From the NCBI RefSeq assembly GCF_003260275.1, contig NZ_QJHB01000015.1, positions 1 to 39,440 on the forward strand: a stretch of DNA of 39,440 nt, written 5' to 3'. A program made the position numbers and the translations under genes. The stretch's first letter is position 1. Every line of letters begins with the position of its first letter. Under the pieces are notes generated by a model. The model saw only the letters and a list, made by a program, of their open reading frames with translations. It searched no databases and was not told the DNA's origin. Positions 1 to 9,306 of this stretch are shown here, piece by piece. The stretch comes from Homoserinimonas sp. OAct 916. GTDB taxonomy: Bacteria > Actinomycetota > Actinomycetes > Actinomycetales > Microbacteriaceae.

Positions 1-936
1 GATCGCGATCTTTGCGTCGGGCAACCATGGCAGAAGCGGTGCTGGTGCCACCGGCTGAAGCCCGGCCGCTCCAGGCTGGCGTCCATCACGAGTCAAGCGC
101 ATCCAAGTGGCCAAGTCCGCGCAGGTAGACCACATGCCACCGCCGGGTGCCAGCCCGTCCAGAGTCCACGGCTCGGCGGGGCGTCCGCCCAGTAGTCCCT
201 TCTCCCATCCGTGAGGCAGGCCGGCCCGGGTGACGGGAAGGGAGGTGCCTGTCAGATCAAAAGGGGTGAGAATCCGCTGAGTAAGAAGCTCCTTATAGGT
301 CGTTTCTGCTCGGCGGGCCAGCAAATGCGCGAGCAGGGCAATGCCATCCGTTGAGTATGAGTATGTCCCTCGGTTAGTCAATTGCTGGCCAAGGATGTCG
401 GCCACGGTGTCCGCTGCGTCCTGGCGTGCGCCGTCGGCGTGGAGCAGGCCGAACCACAAGTTGCGGCTGTTGGTCTCGCTTGCGGTGAAGTCAGGCAAAC
501 CTGAAGTGTGCGAGGCAAGCTCCCGCAACGTCACATTGGTTAGAGCCGATTGGTTCGCATCGATCAGCTCGCCGACTCTCGTTTCGAGCCTCACCTCGTC
601 TTTCGCGACCATGTCCATCAGGACCGCCCCACAAAACGTCTTGGACAGAGAGCCGATCCCAAACAGCATCCGCTCGTCGGCACCAATGCCCGCATACCTG
701 GTGGTGTCGCCGTCGATGTAGGCGAGTGCAACCCGATTGAGTCCGCTCAGATGAGGCTCTGCCCGCGCCAGCAGTGCGGCGTCTCCAGTGCGACCCGATG
801 CTGGAAACACTGGATGTGGCCCGACCAGAGCGAGCAAACCCGCCGCGCTGAGACCCGCCCCAGCGGCAAGCAGAGCCCTCCTCGACATGGTCGGAAGAGG
901 AGCCGAACCCTGCGCATCGTCTCGGGCGGCGTCCAT
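1..936 (-). CDS. Beta-lactamase-family serine hydrolase (C-terminus beyond window)
   Basis: The minus strand is open from 936 to the window edge (312 codons, no stop), so the gene is cut by the window. I see the penicillin-binding/class C beta-lactamase fold: the nucleophile motif S96-L-S-K99 in GIGSLSKTF, the block LASHTSGLPDF near residues 140-150, and Y194-S-T in TYSYSTDG where the family usually has YxN. A twin-arginine-like start (MSRRALLAAGAGLSAAGLLAL) at residues 17-37 suggests export. I chose the ATG at 936 because GGAAAGG lies five bases upstream; the in-frame ATG at 888 would start directly at the signal peptide and has no ribosome site. Such proteins act outside the membrane as peptidases, esterases or beta-lactamases; the substrate cannot be told from sequence. 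Family sure, function open. Confidence 0.85.
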   Translation of the reverse strand, partial: MDAARDDAQGSAPLPTMSRRALLAAGAGLSAAGLLALVGPHPVFPASGRTGDAALLARAEPHLSGLNRVALAYIDGDTTRYAGIGADERMLFGIGSLSKTFCGAVLMDMVAKDEVRLETRVGELIDANQSALTNVTLRELASHTSGLPDFTASETNSRNLWFGLLHADGARQDAADTVADILGQQLTNRGTYSYSTDGIALLAHLLARRAETTYKELLTQRILTPFDLTGTSLPVTRAGLPHGWEKGLLGGRPAEPWTLDGLAPGGGMWSTCADLATWMRLTRDGRQPGAAGLQPVAPAPLLPWLPDAKIAI

Positions 937-1432
937 CAGAACCTTTCCAAACTCAACGGATCTGCTACGCGCCACGACCCCGTCACAACTATGACGGTGA
1001 AAGCACGGCCGAAATTCCGAGTATAGCGAGCGAGTCCGCGATGCCGTCATACCAGCTGATTATGGTGACCCGGACGATGTGGGGCGCTGAGACCATCAAA
1101 CGGGCTCTTTGCATCGAAATCGCCTCCTTCCTGGGTTATCGTCGGATGCCACAGCCGGCGCACATGGCCAAACCTCCCCCGTTAGTCACTCCGCGCATGA
1201 TCGGCACACTTCGCGCTGGTTCCCGAGGATTAGGCGAAAGGTTTGCAGGAGCCCGTGCGCGACGACGACACATCGTACGACGTGTAGTCCACTGCGGTAG
1301 AAAGGCTCAGGTGGGCACGTGGTGATCCCGCCTGACGGTGACATCGGTGGGTTCGTTTTCTCCAACGCTGGTCACCGCTCTGCTCCGGTCGAGCATGGCC
1401 CGACGGTCCCGAAACCACGGCATTCGTGAAAC
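937..1432. other. Intergenic stretch, nothing recognised
   Basis: About 500 bases between two minus-strand genes. Short open frames exist on both strands, but none has a recognisable domain or a good ribosome site. It must hold the promoter of the serine hydrolase at its left end and probably the end of the transcript from the right-hand gene. I see no clear terminator hairpin. Confidence 0.5.
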
Positions 1433-2542
1433 TCACGGTTCAAGCATCTCGTCGAGGTTGTACTGGAGGTAGGCGAACTCCCCGTCCGGCGCATTCCAGT
1501 GGGCCTCCCCATTGGTACCCAGGCGCCTGTGACCGACTCGCTGGTAGGCGGAAATTGGTGTTGACCAGCGCTGTGGTGTCAAGGTCTTGCCATCGCTTGA
1601 TACGGCCGCGCGGTCGTCAGAGACGAAATCGATGAGTTCATGGTTGTCGTTGAAGGTCAGTTCGGCAGTGATGGTGTGCTCGCCGTACGTGTACGTACCG
1701 CGAACATGGTTGTCATCTATGGACTGCCATATGGTGGGAGCGTGGATGAGCGCCGCTGGGGCGAGGATACACAGGTCGTTGAAGATGGTGACGGTCTCTG
1801 CTCGATCCATCTCGGGTCCCTTGGCGTTGACCATCGTGAACAGGGAGCATGCCCTTACCCGCATTGTGGCGGCCCCTGCCTCGAACACGTGCAGGACTTC
1901 GACAGGAACCCCAAACAGCGCGGCGTCCATGAAGAACAGCCGGCTGGGTTGCGGGCCGTAGGTGTTGACCTGCTCACCCGTGAACGTCATCCACGGCTTG
2001 GTCGGCCCGCTACGGATGCGGCCATGGAACTTGGCCTGGAAAGCCTGGACAAACGGTTGCCCGACTGCGCCAGACTGCCGGATGTAGTCGGCTACAAGAG
2101 CCGGAAGTCGCTGGAGGTCGGCCTCGGTCACGAGACCAACAGCACGGGAATTTTTGAGTGCTCCGGTAGTGCGTCGACGATATTCGGCGCGAGCGCTTAG
2201 TGGACCCTGCGATGCCCATCCGTAGACGACAGCGACGAGCAGGATGACGTTGACGATCGTGCCAACGTTCGCGTCGGCCCACGAGGTAACAATCACCAGT
2301 TGGGAGCTGGCGACCGCGAGTGCACCCAAGATCCACCACCAACGGACGCGAGCCAGAAGCAGCACCCCCGCGGCAACTGTAATCACGGCGGCCACGAGCC
2401 AGGCAGCGCCCAACCCGGCGCTGATCGGCTCGGCCAACTGGGTCACCTCGGCCCAGCCCAGCCCCTTCGCCGCACCAAGGAGATGGATAAGTCCGTGCAA
2501 CACCACGACCAGCCCAACGACCCAACGGACAGTCGTCCTCAC
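1433..2542 (-). CDS. DUF6544-type membrane protein
   Basis: 369 residues, GTG start. The first ~110 residues hold about four hydrophobic spans (VVGLVVVLHGLIHLLGAAKG, AAWLVAAVITVAAGVLLLA, WWILGALAVASSQLVIV, TIVNVILLVAVVYGW). A soluble domain of ~250 residues follows, with the blocks KPWMTFTGEQVNTYGPQPSRL, FEAGAATMRVRACSLFTMVNA and EMDRAETVTIFNDLCILAP. This layout matches the uncharacterised family I know as DUF6544, in which a few helices precede a beta-rich soluble part. No catalytic motif is evident and no neighbour suggests a pathway. The family call is from memory of its conserved blocks; function unknown. Confidence 0.8.
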   Translation of the reverse strand: MRTTVRWVVGLVVVLHGLIHLLGAAKGLGWAEVTQLAEPISAGLGAAWLVAAVITVAAGVLLLARVRWWWILGALAVASSQLVIVTSWADANVGTIVNVILLVAVVYGWASQGPLSARAEYRRRTTGALKNSRAVGLVTEADLQRLPALVADYIRQSGAVGQPFVQAFQAKFHGRIRSGPTKPWMTFTGEQVNTYGPQPSRLFFMDAALFGVPVEVLHVFEAGAATMRVRACSLFTMVNAKGPEMDRAETVTIFNDLCILAPAALIHAPTIWQSIDDNHVRGTYTYGEHTITAELTFNDNHELIDFVSDDRAAVSSDGKTLTPQRWSTPISAYQRVGHRRLGTNGEAHWNAPDGEFAYLQYNLDEMLEP

Positions 2543-2792
2543 AACCCGACCGTTGATGGTCCGTCAATCTTGTAAAGTGCGCGATCGAAACAATCGGCCG
2601 GTCGGATGATCTCTGCTGGCAAGTTGCACATCCCTGCTTAGGGCAAGCCCTGGAGCTGTCCTATCTTGAGTGGCGCCATCCGTTCAGATCGGTGTCGAGG
2701 TGAACCCAAAACGCTCGAGGCTTAGCGGCGCTCGCTCGACAAGTGTACGCCGCGACAGCGCACGGGTAGTGATCCCTGCGCAGGTCGGTACG

Positions 2793-2900
2793 GCTCGAAT
2801 CGGTCGCCGCGCTCACCCGCGCTGCCAAGCCGAAGCCGCCCGGCGCATCCACCGCACTTCTCGGCCCGTTGTTCCGGCTGCTTGCACGGATAGGCCTGTA
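2793..2900 (+). pseudogene. Relic fragment of a WS/DGAT acyltransferase gene
   Basis: Positions 2811-2900 align without gaps to 38135-38224 inside the intact acyltransferase of this window, with about 7 mismatches in 90 bases. Weaker similarity reaches back to about 2793. In the matching frame it reads AALTRAAKPKPPGAS and then LLGPLFRLLARIGL before a stop. No rest of the gene is nearby. It is a short leftover, either of a duplicate carried by an older element or of a deletion, ending about 20 bases before the terminator hairpin and the first tRNA-Pro 3' copy. Confidence 0.75.
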
Positions 2901-2918
2901 GAGCTTCCGAGACGACGA

Positions 2919-2954
2919 AGCCCTGATGAGCAAACCGCTCTCATCAGGGCTTTT
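2919..2954 (+). terminator. Perfect 12-bp hairpin followed by T-run
   Basis: Arm agccctgatgag (2919-2930) pairs perfectly with 2940-2951 across a 9-base loop and is followed by tttta. It reads as an intrinsic terminator on the plus strand, directly left of the tRNA-Pro 3' segment. A hairpin in the same place also precedes the other three copies. Confidence 0.75.
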
Positions 2955-2957
2955 ATT

Positions 2958-2992
2958 GTCGGGCTGACAAGATTTGAACTTGCGACCCCTTG
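2958..2992 (-). repeat. Attachment-site core: tRNA-Pro 3' half, copy 1 (left end of module A)
   Basis: The minus strand reads the end of a tRNA: variable loop, T-stem GCAAG, loop TTCAAAT, T-stem CTTGT, then CAGCCCGA, as in actinobacterial tRNA-Pro(GGG). Only the 3' part is present; the sequence to the right (aggattttgag) does not complete a cloverleaf. The same 35 bp recur exactly at 19258 and 34695 and with two changes at 16046. With the integrase near 15 kb, I read it as the outer att site of module A. Confidence 0.8.
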
Positions 2993-3247
2993 GAGGATTT
3001 TGAGCCCTACCGAAAGCTTGCGAAAATCTCTAGTTTTCCCTGGTCGTACGGGGAATCGAACGACTCTCCTTGAACTAGTTTACCTGGTCGTTGGCGGTCC
3101 GTCACGGGTGATTGAGATGGGTATTTGATGGGCATCGTGAACTCAACCCGAACACCTTGACCGGCCAAGGAGCGAACGCGATCAGAACTGACTGCCACAC
3201 CGGCGAGAGCATCACTACGATCGCGGAGAGGTCCGGCACCTAACTGA
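2993..3247. other. Left inner end of module A, with arm-type repeat
   Basis: No gene seen. At 3115-3131 lies agatgggtatttgatgg, almost the same as agatgggtattagatgg at 15970-15986 near the other end of the module. This is the pattern expected for integrase arm sites on both inner ends of one element. The sequence is more AT-rich towards the ATPase gene. Confidence 0.5.
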
Positions 3248-4516
3248 TTGGCACCGCAGGAGCATTTAAAAAATACGGATAGTCCGGACCTTAGTGGAAG
3301 ACTGTCAGCTATGGGCCTAATGAGTGTCGATGATTTCGGATCAGCATTTTCGTCAAGCAACCCGGAGTGGGTAGGCGGAACCGCAAAGAGCTTTCGGTTC
3401 CACGTTGAAGAGATCCATCTCAAGAGCGGGGATGTGATCCGACCCCAAGCAGCGGGTGTAACGGCGATCGTTGGCGCAAACAATGCAGGCAAGTCCACAA
3501 TCTTGCGGGAACTAGTCGAAGCTCTTCAGCGACAGCCTCACCAAACCGCTCCACCGCAACTTTCATTAAACCGTATCGAGCTTTCCACAAATGGGGAGGC
3601 AAATGATCTCTTTGCATGGCTTCACAGCAACTCCACGTTTGCATTACAGGGTCAATCGTTGGGGTTCACTCGCGCCATGGCAGGGTTCGAAAAGCCTTCT
3701 ATGCTTGCACACAACTGGAACGGTCGAGATACCGGGTTAGGTAGCCTCGCATCCTTTCTGTGTTTCTACGGCAACGCCGCGGGACGATTCTCAATCGGTG
3801 GGTCTGCCGAAATGCGAGAATCCGTTGATGACCCTCCAAACCATCCCGTCCATTACTTACAGGATTCACCAGAACTCACGGAACGAATCAGTCAACTCTC
3901 AGAGGACGTCTTCCATCATCCACTCACTCTCGATACATTAGCTCGCACTATACGTCTTCGCGTCGGGAAAATAGACGCCGAGGTGCCTCGGATTGACAGT
4001 ATCCCAAGGGGCTACAGGGAGACTCTGGCTTCGTTGAGACCACTCGACGAACAAGGTGATGGAATGCGTGGATTCTTCGGCCAAATCTTGCCTGTAATGG
4101 CGTCGACATATCCTCTAATTGTCTTAGATGAGCCAGAGGCCTTTCTTCACCCGCCTCAAGCTCACGCGCTAGGAGTCCAGCTCGGACGCCTAGCGGTAGA
4201 ACGAGGAGTTCAGATCCTGGTCGCGACTCACGACCGGAATCTGTTGACAGGTCTCTTGGATTCAGAAGTTGCGGTCTCTGTCGTACGGGCAAGTCGGGGC
4301 TCTGGTCAATCGCGTGCGTTCCAACTTGACGCGGCGCAGTTGCGGGAGCTGTGGAATGATCCAGTCCTTCACTATTCGAACGTATTAGATGGGCTCTTCC
4401 ACCGCATCGTGGTGCTCGCGGAGGCGGAAGGAGACTGTGCGTTTCTCTCCGCTGCACTTGATTCCTTCCAGCGAAGTACTGTTCATCCCGACAGGTGGAA
4501 AGGCTGCCATGCATAA
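3248..4516 (+). pseudogene. AAA/SMC-like ATPase half of an OLD-type ATPase-TOPRIM gene, frameshifted
   Basis: The frame carries Walker A (GANNAGKST, residues 76-84), Walker B with the ABC/SMC-type sequence LDEPEAFLHPP (near 293-303) and the H-motif ATHDRN (near 327). It then begins a TOPRIM domain (VVLAEAEGDCAFLSAALD) and stops at 4516. The TOPRIM continues as SSEVLFIPTGGKAAM in the +1 frame from about 4460, so one base has been gained or lost near 4450-4470, unless the shift is programmed. OLD-family nucleases of this build act in phage defence. The start is uncertain: TTG 3248, or ATG 3311 with ggaag upstream. The base composition is more AT-rich than the restriction genes that follow, a common sign of transfer. 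Confidence 0.75.
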
Positions 4517-5099
4517 GGTAGCGGCCGCGCTGAAAGCAATCGAGGTTCCTGTAGTAGCAGCACCAGACCTCGATATGCTCGCGAACGAACACGAAATCAA
4601 GCAACTCTTCGATTCATTGGGTGGCAACTGGGTGACGACCGGTAAATCACTTTGGCGTCGCGCAACTGCCGCGCAAAGAGAACCTCGTGACACGGTAAAA
4701 GTTGGTCAAGTCCTCGAATCGATCAATTCCTTGCTTTCTGAACGAGCCGACGAGGCATATACGAGTGAGATTAGAGAGCTCTTGCTCGCTCAGACGCGCT
4801 CGCGTGACTCTGCTTGGAACGAAGTCAAGGGTTACGGAGTTGATGCATTTCGCGGGCAAGCACGAGCAGAACTAGAGTGTCTGCTCAAGGTTATGCAGCA
4901 CGTCGGGATTGTTCCTGTGAGAAATGGCGAACTCGAAAGGCTTGCGCCGGAAGTTGTTGTGAAGAAGGGACCCGGTTGGCTTCAAGCAGCACTTTCAAGC
5001 TCTGCACAATGCAACGAACGTACACAACAACATGTCACTCGTCTCCTCGACACTGCGCTTGTGCTTCTCGACGCTCAGGTTTCTGTGACTGAAGTTTGA
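4389..5099 (+). pseudogene. TOPRIM half of the frameshifted OLD-type gene
   Basis: Overlaps the ATPase half in another frame. True homology begins at about 4460 with SSEVLFIPTGGKAAMHKVAA and includes VPVVAAPDLDML, the acidic DxD element of TOPRIM, which should bind metal with the Glu in EAEGD of the first half. The remaining ~170 residues form the helical C-terminal part and end at a TGA. The ATG at 4389 is only the formal start of the frame: the residues before about 4460 are out-of-frame translation of the ATPase. One protein of about 615 residues was probably the original product. Whether the gene works depends on the frameshift being real. Confidence 0.7.
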
Positions 5100-5317
5100 A
5101 CGCGACCCACACATGACATCATTGCAGGGGCTTCTCCGGCCAAGAAAGCCTGTGGGCCTCAGTGCAAGGGAGGATTGGAATGGAGCTGGTCACCCGGCGG
5201 CGCAAATCCTCGATCTGCAAGACGCGTGGCAACATTCGGAGCAGTACGCAATGAGCCCGCAGCTCAGGCTCTGAAGCCTACGGCCAGCGTCCGAGGCCAC
5301 CGATAGACTCTCAAGCA

Positions 5318-8098
5318 ATGAATGAGAGTGGGGCCACCCTTCTGGCTGCGGAGCAGAAGGCACGGGTAGTCATTGACCGCCAGCTCAGTGCTGCGGGTTG
5401 GGCCGTCCAAGACCGAAAACACCTCAATCTCTTTGCCCCGCAGCGCGGCATCGCTGTCCGTGAAGTCATCATGAAACCTGGGCATGGGCGCGTCGATTAC
5501 CTCCTTTACGTCGACAAAACGGTCGTTGGCGTGATCGAGGCTAAACCGATGGGTACTCCCCTCTCGGGCGTGGAATGGCAGTCAGCGATGTATGCCACCG
5601 GCCTCCCCGACGACGTGCGCAAGAAAGCGCTCGACCCGGAGGGTCGCCTGCCGTTCGTCTTCGAAGCTTCGGGTTCCGAAACACACTTCACTAATGGCTT
5701 CGACCCGGCACCACGTTCACGCCGTATCTTCAACTTTCCCAAGCCAGAGACCCTCTCCGCGACTATCCGCGCGGCTCACGATGAACCGAATGTGCCGCCG
5801 ACCTGGCGCGGCAGGGTCCGAGGACTTCCAACTCTCGATGAGTCTGGTCTTCGGCCTGCCCAGGTTGACGCGGTGAAGGGCCTCGAACGCAGCCTCGCCG
5901 AGCAGCACTACGGACGCTCGCTGATCCAAATGGCGACCGGTGCTGGTAAGACGTTCACCGCCGTCACCGAAGCGTATCGGCTTCTAAAATGGGGCGGTTT
6001 CAAACGGGTGTTGTTCCTCGTAGACCGCAATAATCTCGCCGACCAGACCATGGGCGAGTTCAGTAATTACCGCACGCCCGATGACAATCGACGTTTCACC
6101 GAACTGTATAACGTAGCGAAGCTCACACGTGGCGGGATGCCGGATTCCACGAAGGTCGCAATCTCAACAATCCAACGCGTCTTCAAAGCCATCAAGAACG
6201 AAGACGTTCCCGACGGTGACGACCCTGGACTCGATGACTTCACCCCGGATGAGCCGGTAACAGTTGCATACAACTCTGACCTACCTCCGGAGTCTTTCGA
6301 TCTCGTTATCGTCGATGAGGCACACCGCTCCATCTACGGCGTCTGGCGGGGTGTGCTCGAATACTTCGACGCACATATCGTCGGGCTCACCGCAACGCCT
6401 GGCAAACAGACCTTCGGGTTCTTCCAGCAGAACCTCGTTTCTGAGTACACCTACCATCAGTCAGTGGCAGACGGAGTGAACGTCGATTTCGACATTTACC
6501 GGATCAAGACGGAGATCTCCGCCGACGGGTCGACGATCGAGGCTGGCACCTACGTGCCGACGGTCAATCGCGACACCCGTGAGCAGAAACTCGTGAAACT
6601 CGACGCCGATCTCAATTACACGCCGGGTCAACTGGATCGTGCTGTTACCGCGAAGAGCCAGATCCGTCTTGTACTGGAGACGTTCCGCGACAAGCTTTTC
6701 AGCGAGATCTTTCCCGGGCGCCACACGGTCCCGAAGACACTCATCTTCGCCAAGGACGACAACCACGCAGAAGAGATCGTGCAGACTGTCCGTGAAGTGT
6801 TCGGCAAAGGCAACGACTTTGCTGCGAAGATCACCTACACTGCGAAAGATCCGAAGGGGCATCTCAGGGCGTTCCGCACGAGCCCTGGAATGCGCATCGC
6901 AGTCACTGTCGACATGATCGCTACCGGTACGGATGTGAAGCCACTCGAGTGCGTGATGTTTATGCGGGATGTGCGAAGCGGCCAATACTTCGAGCAGATG
7001 AAAGGCCGCGGTGCGCGAACCATTGCGCCCGCAGACCTCAAAGCTGTTACCGACGATGCCGAAGCCAAAACCCGATTCGTCATAGTCGATGCCATCGGAG
7101 TCACCGAGCACGATTTCGTGGAGCCACCGCTCAACCGTGACAAGTCGATCAGCCTGAAGAAGCTGCTCGACAAAGCCGCAACATTGAATCTCAACGAAGA
7201 CGAAACTGCTACTCTCGCGAGTCGCCTGGCAGCACTCGATCGTCAACTCAAACCAGAGGAACGCTCTGAGCTCGATGAGGTTGCGCACACGTCGATGCAC
7301 ACCATCGTGCGCGCGTTGGTTGACGCCGTTGATCCGGAGAAGCAGGCCGAAGCGATTGCGGCACAGTCAGACCGCACGCCAGCTGAAGTCATCGAAGAAA
7401 TGCTTGAGCAAGCCATTGAGCCACTCGCGGCGAACCCCAAGCTGCGCACTCGTATTCTCGAACTGCGTCGACTCAAGGACCAGGTCATCGACGAGGTCAG
7501 CGTCGACGTGCTCCACGAAGCCTACGGCGTGCAACGACTTGACCGCGCGAAGGAAATCGTCGATTCCTGGCGTGAGTATCTGAACTCGAACCGTGCCGAG
7601 ATCAGCGCAATCGAGCTGATGTTTGAGGCGAGGGGTCGAGGCATCTCATTCGCGCAGATAGAAGAGTTAAAAGAGAGGATCGCCCGCCCACCGCACAACT
7701 GGACAGTCGACCTCATTTGGAATGCGTACCTTACCTTGGAGATTGAGTACCGGGGCCGCCCTGAGAACAGGGATCGGCACACGACCACAGACCTCATCTC
7801 ACTATTGCGTCTCGAGACCGGTGTCGATGATGCCCTCGTGCCGTATGCCGAACAGGTTGAGGTGCGCTATGAGAACTGGTTGGCTCGCCAGGATCAGGCT
7901 GGCGTGAGCTTCACCGAAGTGCAGCGCTGGTGGCTCGACAAGATGATGCAGATCATCGCTTCCTCGGCGGGTCTTGACGCCGACGATCTCGAGAACGCGC
8001 CCTTCGATGAGCGCGGCGGCATCGACGGCGCTCTCCGAGACCTCGGTGATAACGCGGGCGACCTTATTGAAGAGTTGAACCGGGAGTTGGCCGCGTGA
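5318..8098 (+). CDS. hsdR: Type I restriction enzyme, R subunit (HsdR)
   Basis: 926 residues. The N-terminal nuclease domain shows D60 and E74-A-K76 in VDYLLYVDKTVVGVIEAK, the PD-(D/E)xK site that cuts DNA. The translocase motor follows: Walker A MATGAGKT (~205-212), DEAH in VIVDEAHRS (~331), GLTATP (~357), and motif VI in YFEQMKGRGAR. A helical C-terminal part contacts the methylase complex. With HsdM and HsdS it cleaves unmethylated DNA far from the recognition site. The ATG at 5318 has no ribosome site; TAGACT lies 8 bases before it, so the message may be leaderless. The gene leads a plus-strand operon, and hsdS begins inside its stop codon (GTGA). All main motifs look intact. Confidence 0.95.
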   Translation: MNESGATLLAAEQKARVVIDRQLSAAGWAVQDRKHLNLFAPQRGIAVREVIMKPGHGRVDYLLYVDKTVVGVIEAKPMGTPLSGVEWQSAMYATGLPDDVRKKALDPEGRLPFVFEASGSETHFTNGFDPAPRSRRIFNFPKPETLSATIRAAHDEPNVPPTWRGRVRGLPTLDESGLRPAQVDAVKGLERSLAEQHYGRSLIQMATGAGKTFTAVTEAYRLLKWGGFKRVLFLVDRNNLADQTMGEFSNYRTPDDNRRFTELYNVAKLTRGGMPDSTKVAISTIQRVFKAIKNEDVPDGDDPGLDDFTPDEPVTVAYNSDLPPESFDLVIVDEAHRSIYGVWRGVLEYFDAHIVGLTATPGKQTFGFFQQNLVSEYTYHQSVADGVNVDFDIYRIKTEISADGSTIEAGTYVPTVNRDTREQKLVKLDADLNYTPGQLDRAVTAKSQIRLVLETFRDKLFSEIFPGRHTVPKTLIFAKDDNHAEEIVQTVREVFGKGNDFAAKITYTAKDPKGHLRAFRTSPGMRIAVTVDMIATGTDVKPLECVMFMRDVRSGQYFEQMKGRGARTIAPADLKAVTDDAEAKTRFVIVDAIGVTEHDFVEPPLNRDKSISLKKLLDKAATLNLNEDETATLASRLAALDRQLKPEERSELDEVAHTSMHTIVRALVDAVDPEKQAEAIAAQSDRTPAEVIEEMLEQAIEPLAANPKLRTRILELRRLKDQVIDEVSVDVLHEAYGVQRLDRAKEIVDSWREYLNSNRAEISAIELMFEARGRGISFAQIEELKERIARPPHNWTVDLIWNAYLTLEIEYRGRPENRDRHTTTDLISLLRLETGVDDALVPYAEQVEVRYENWLARQDQAGVSFTEVQRWWLDKMMQIIASSAGLDADDLENAPFDERGGIDGALRDLGDNAGDLIEELNRELAA

Positions 8099-9306
8099 GC
8101 TGGCGTGCTTTAAAGCTCAGTGATGTCGCGACGGTCGGCCCGAAGGATCCCGCGCTTACACCAGAATCACCATTTGTCCCCATGTCTTCGGTCAAGGTTG
8201 GAATTCGATACCCGGAATCGTATGAGTTACGCGGAGCACGCAGTGGCGTTCGTGCGCGCGCCAACGATGTTCTATTTGCGCGAATTACACCTTGTCTTGA
8301 GAATGGGAAGCTCGCGCAGCTACCCTATGACGCAGCACCGACGGGAGGTAGCACGGAGTTTCTCGTGGTGCGCCCAGGGCCCGATGTTGATCCCGGGTTT
8401 TTGTATTACTGGTGCGCATCCCCGGCCGTCCGTGATCGCGCGGAGAGCGAAATGAACGGCACCACGGGACGCATGCGGTTCCCAGGCAACGCTTTTAGTT
8501 CGTTTCCAATTTCACTGCCGCCGCTGGAGGAGCAGCGCCGCATCGTCACGATTCTCGAAGACCACCTCTCCCGCCTCGACGCCGCAGACTCGTATCTCGG
8601 TGAGGCTATTCACAGGATTGACACACTGAGGGCCGTCACGCTCGCAAAGCTTCATGAAGGGCCGACTGTCACACTGGCCAGCCTTGCTACGAATGCTAGC
8701 TATGGTACATCGACGAAGTGTGTCGTCGACGGGCCCGGGCCAGCGGTCGTTCGGATTCCAAACCTTGTTGACGGCACGATCAACCTGTCCGACGAGAAAC
8801 GTGTCGCCGATGCCAACGTTGATGTCTCAAACTCAATGCTGTCTGAGGGTGATCTTCTGATCGTGCGAACGAATGGATCTGTTCAACTCATCGGACGATC
8901 CGCCGTTTCGCCTACTGGCCTGAATGCTGCATTCGCCTCCTATCTGATTCGCTACCAGCTTCGACGTGACCAGGTCCGCCCTGAATGGGTGCATGCAATG
9001 CTGTCAACACCACAGCTTCGCTTGACGATTGAGAAATTGGCAGCGTCGAGTGCTGGACAACACAATTTGAGCCTTGGGAAACTCGGGCCCCTGCAGATAC
9101 CGCTGCCGTCTTTGACCGAGCAGGAGCGTTTACTCGATAAATTGTCGTCTATAGACGCTCATCGACGACGGTTGTCTGACGCGGTCGCAACTTCGCGCAG
9201 GCGCTCTACAGCCCTCCGCCGTTCCTTGCTCGACGCAGCGTTCTCGGGCAGACTGACCAGCTCCTCGAATGTGATGTCGGGGGCCCAGGAGATGATCGAC
9301 GCATGA
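8095..9306 (+). CDS. hsdS: Type I restriction-modification specificity subunit (HsdS)
   Basis: 403 residues, GTG start overlapping the hsdR stop by four bases. There are two target-recognition domains, each followed by a conserved helical spacer. The first ends in PISLPPLEEQRRIVTILEDH and LSRLDAADSYL (~residues 140-165). The second ends in IPLPSLTEQERLLDKLSSID and continues to SLLDAAFSGRL near the C-terminus. Each domain reads one half of a bipartite DNA target; the spacer helices set the gap and bind HsdM. The target sequence cannot be predicted by eye. The GIY-YIG gene begins within its last codons (ATGA overlap), so translation is coupled. Confidence 0.95.
   Translation: MSWRALKLSDVATVGPKDPALTPESPFVPMSSVKVGIRYPESYELRGARSGVRARANDVLFARITPCLENGKLAQLPYDAAPTGGSTEFLVVRPGPDVDPGFLYYWCASPAVRDRAESEMNGTTGRMRFPGNAFSSFPISLPPLEEQRRIVTILEDHLSRLDAADSYLGEAIHRIDTLRAVTLAKLHEGPTVTLASLATNASYGTSTKCVVDGPGPAVVRIPNLVDGTINLSDEKRVADANVDVSNSMLSEGDLLIVRTNGSVQLIGRSAVSPTGLNAAFASYLIRYQLRRDQVRPEWVHAMLSTPQLRLTIEKLAASSAGQHNLSLGKLGPLQIPLPSLTEQERLLDKLSSIDAHRRRLSDAVATSRRRSTALRRSLLDAAFSGRLTSSSNVMSGAQEMIDA

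Noticed and set aside
2958-3030. Complete tRNA gene at each tRNA-Pro-like segment
   Set aside because: Only the 3' half (anticodon side to discriminator) is present in every copy; no D-arm or 5' acceptor strand can be paired on the right.
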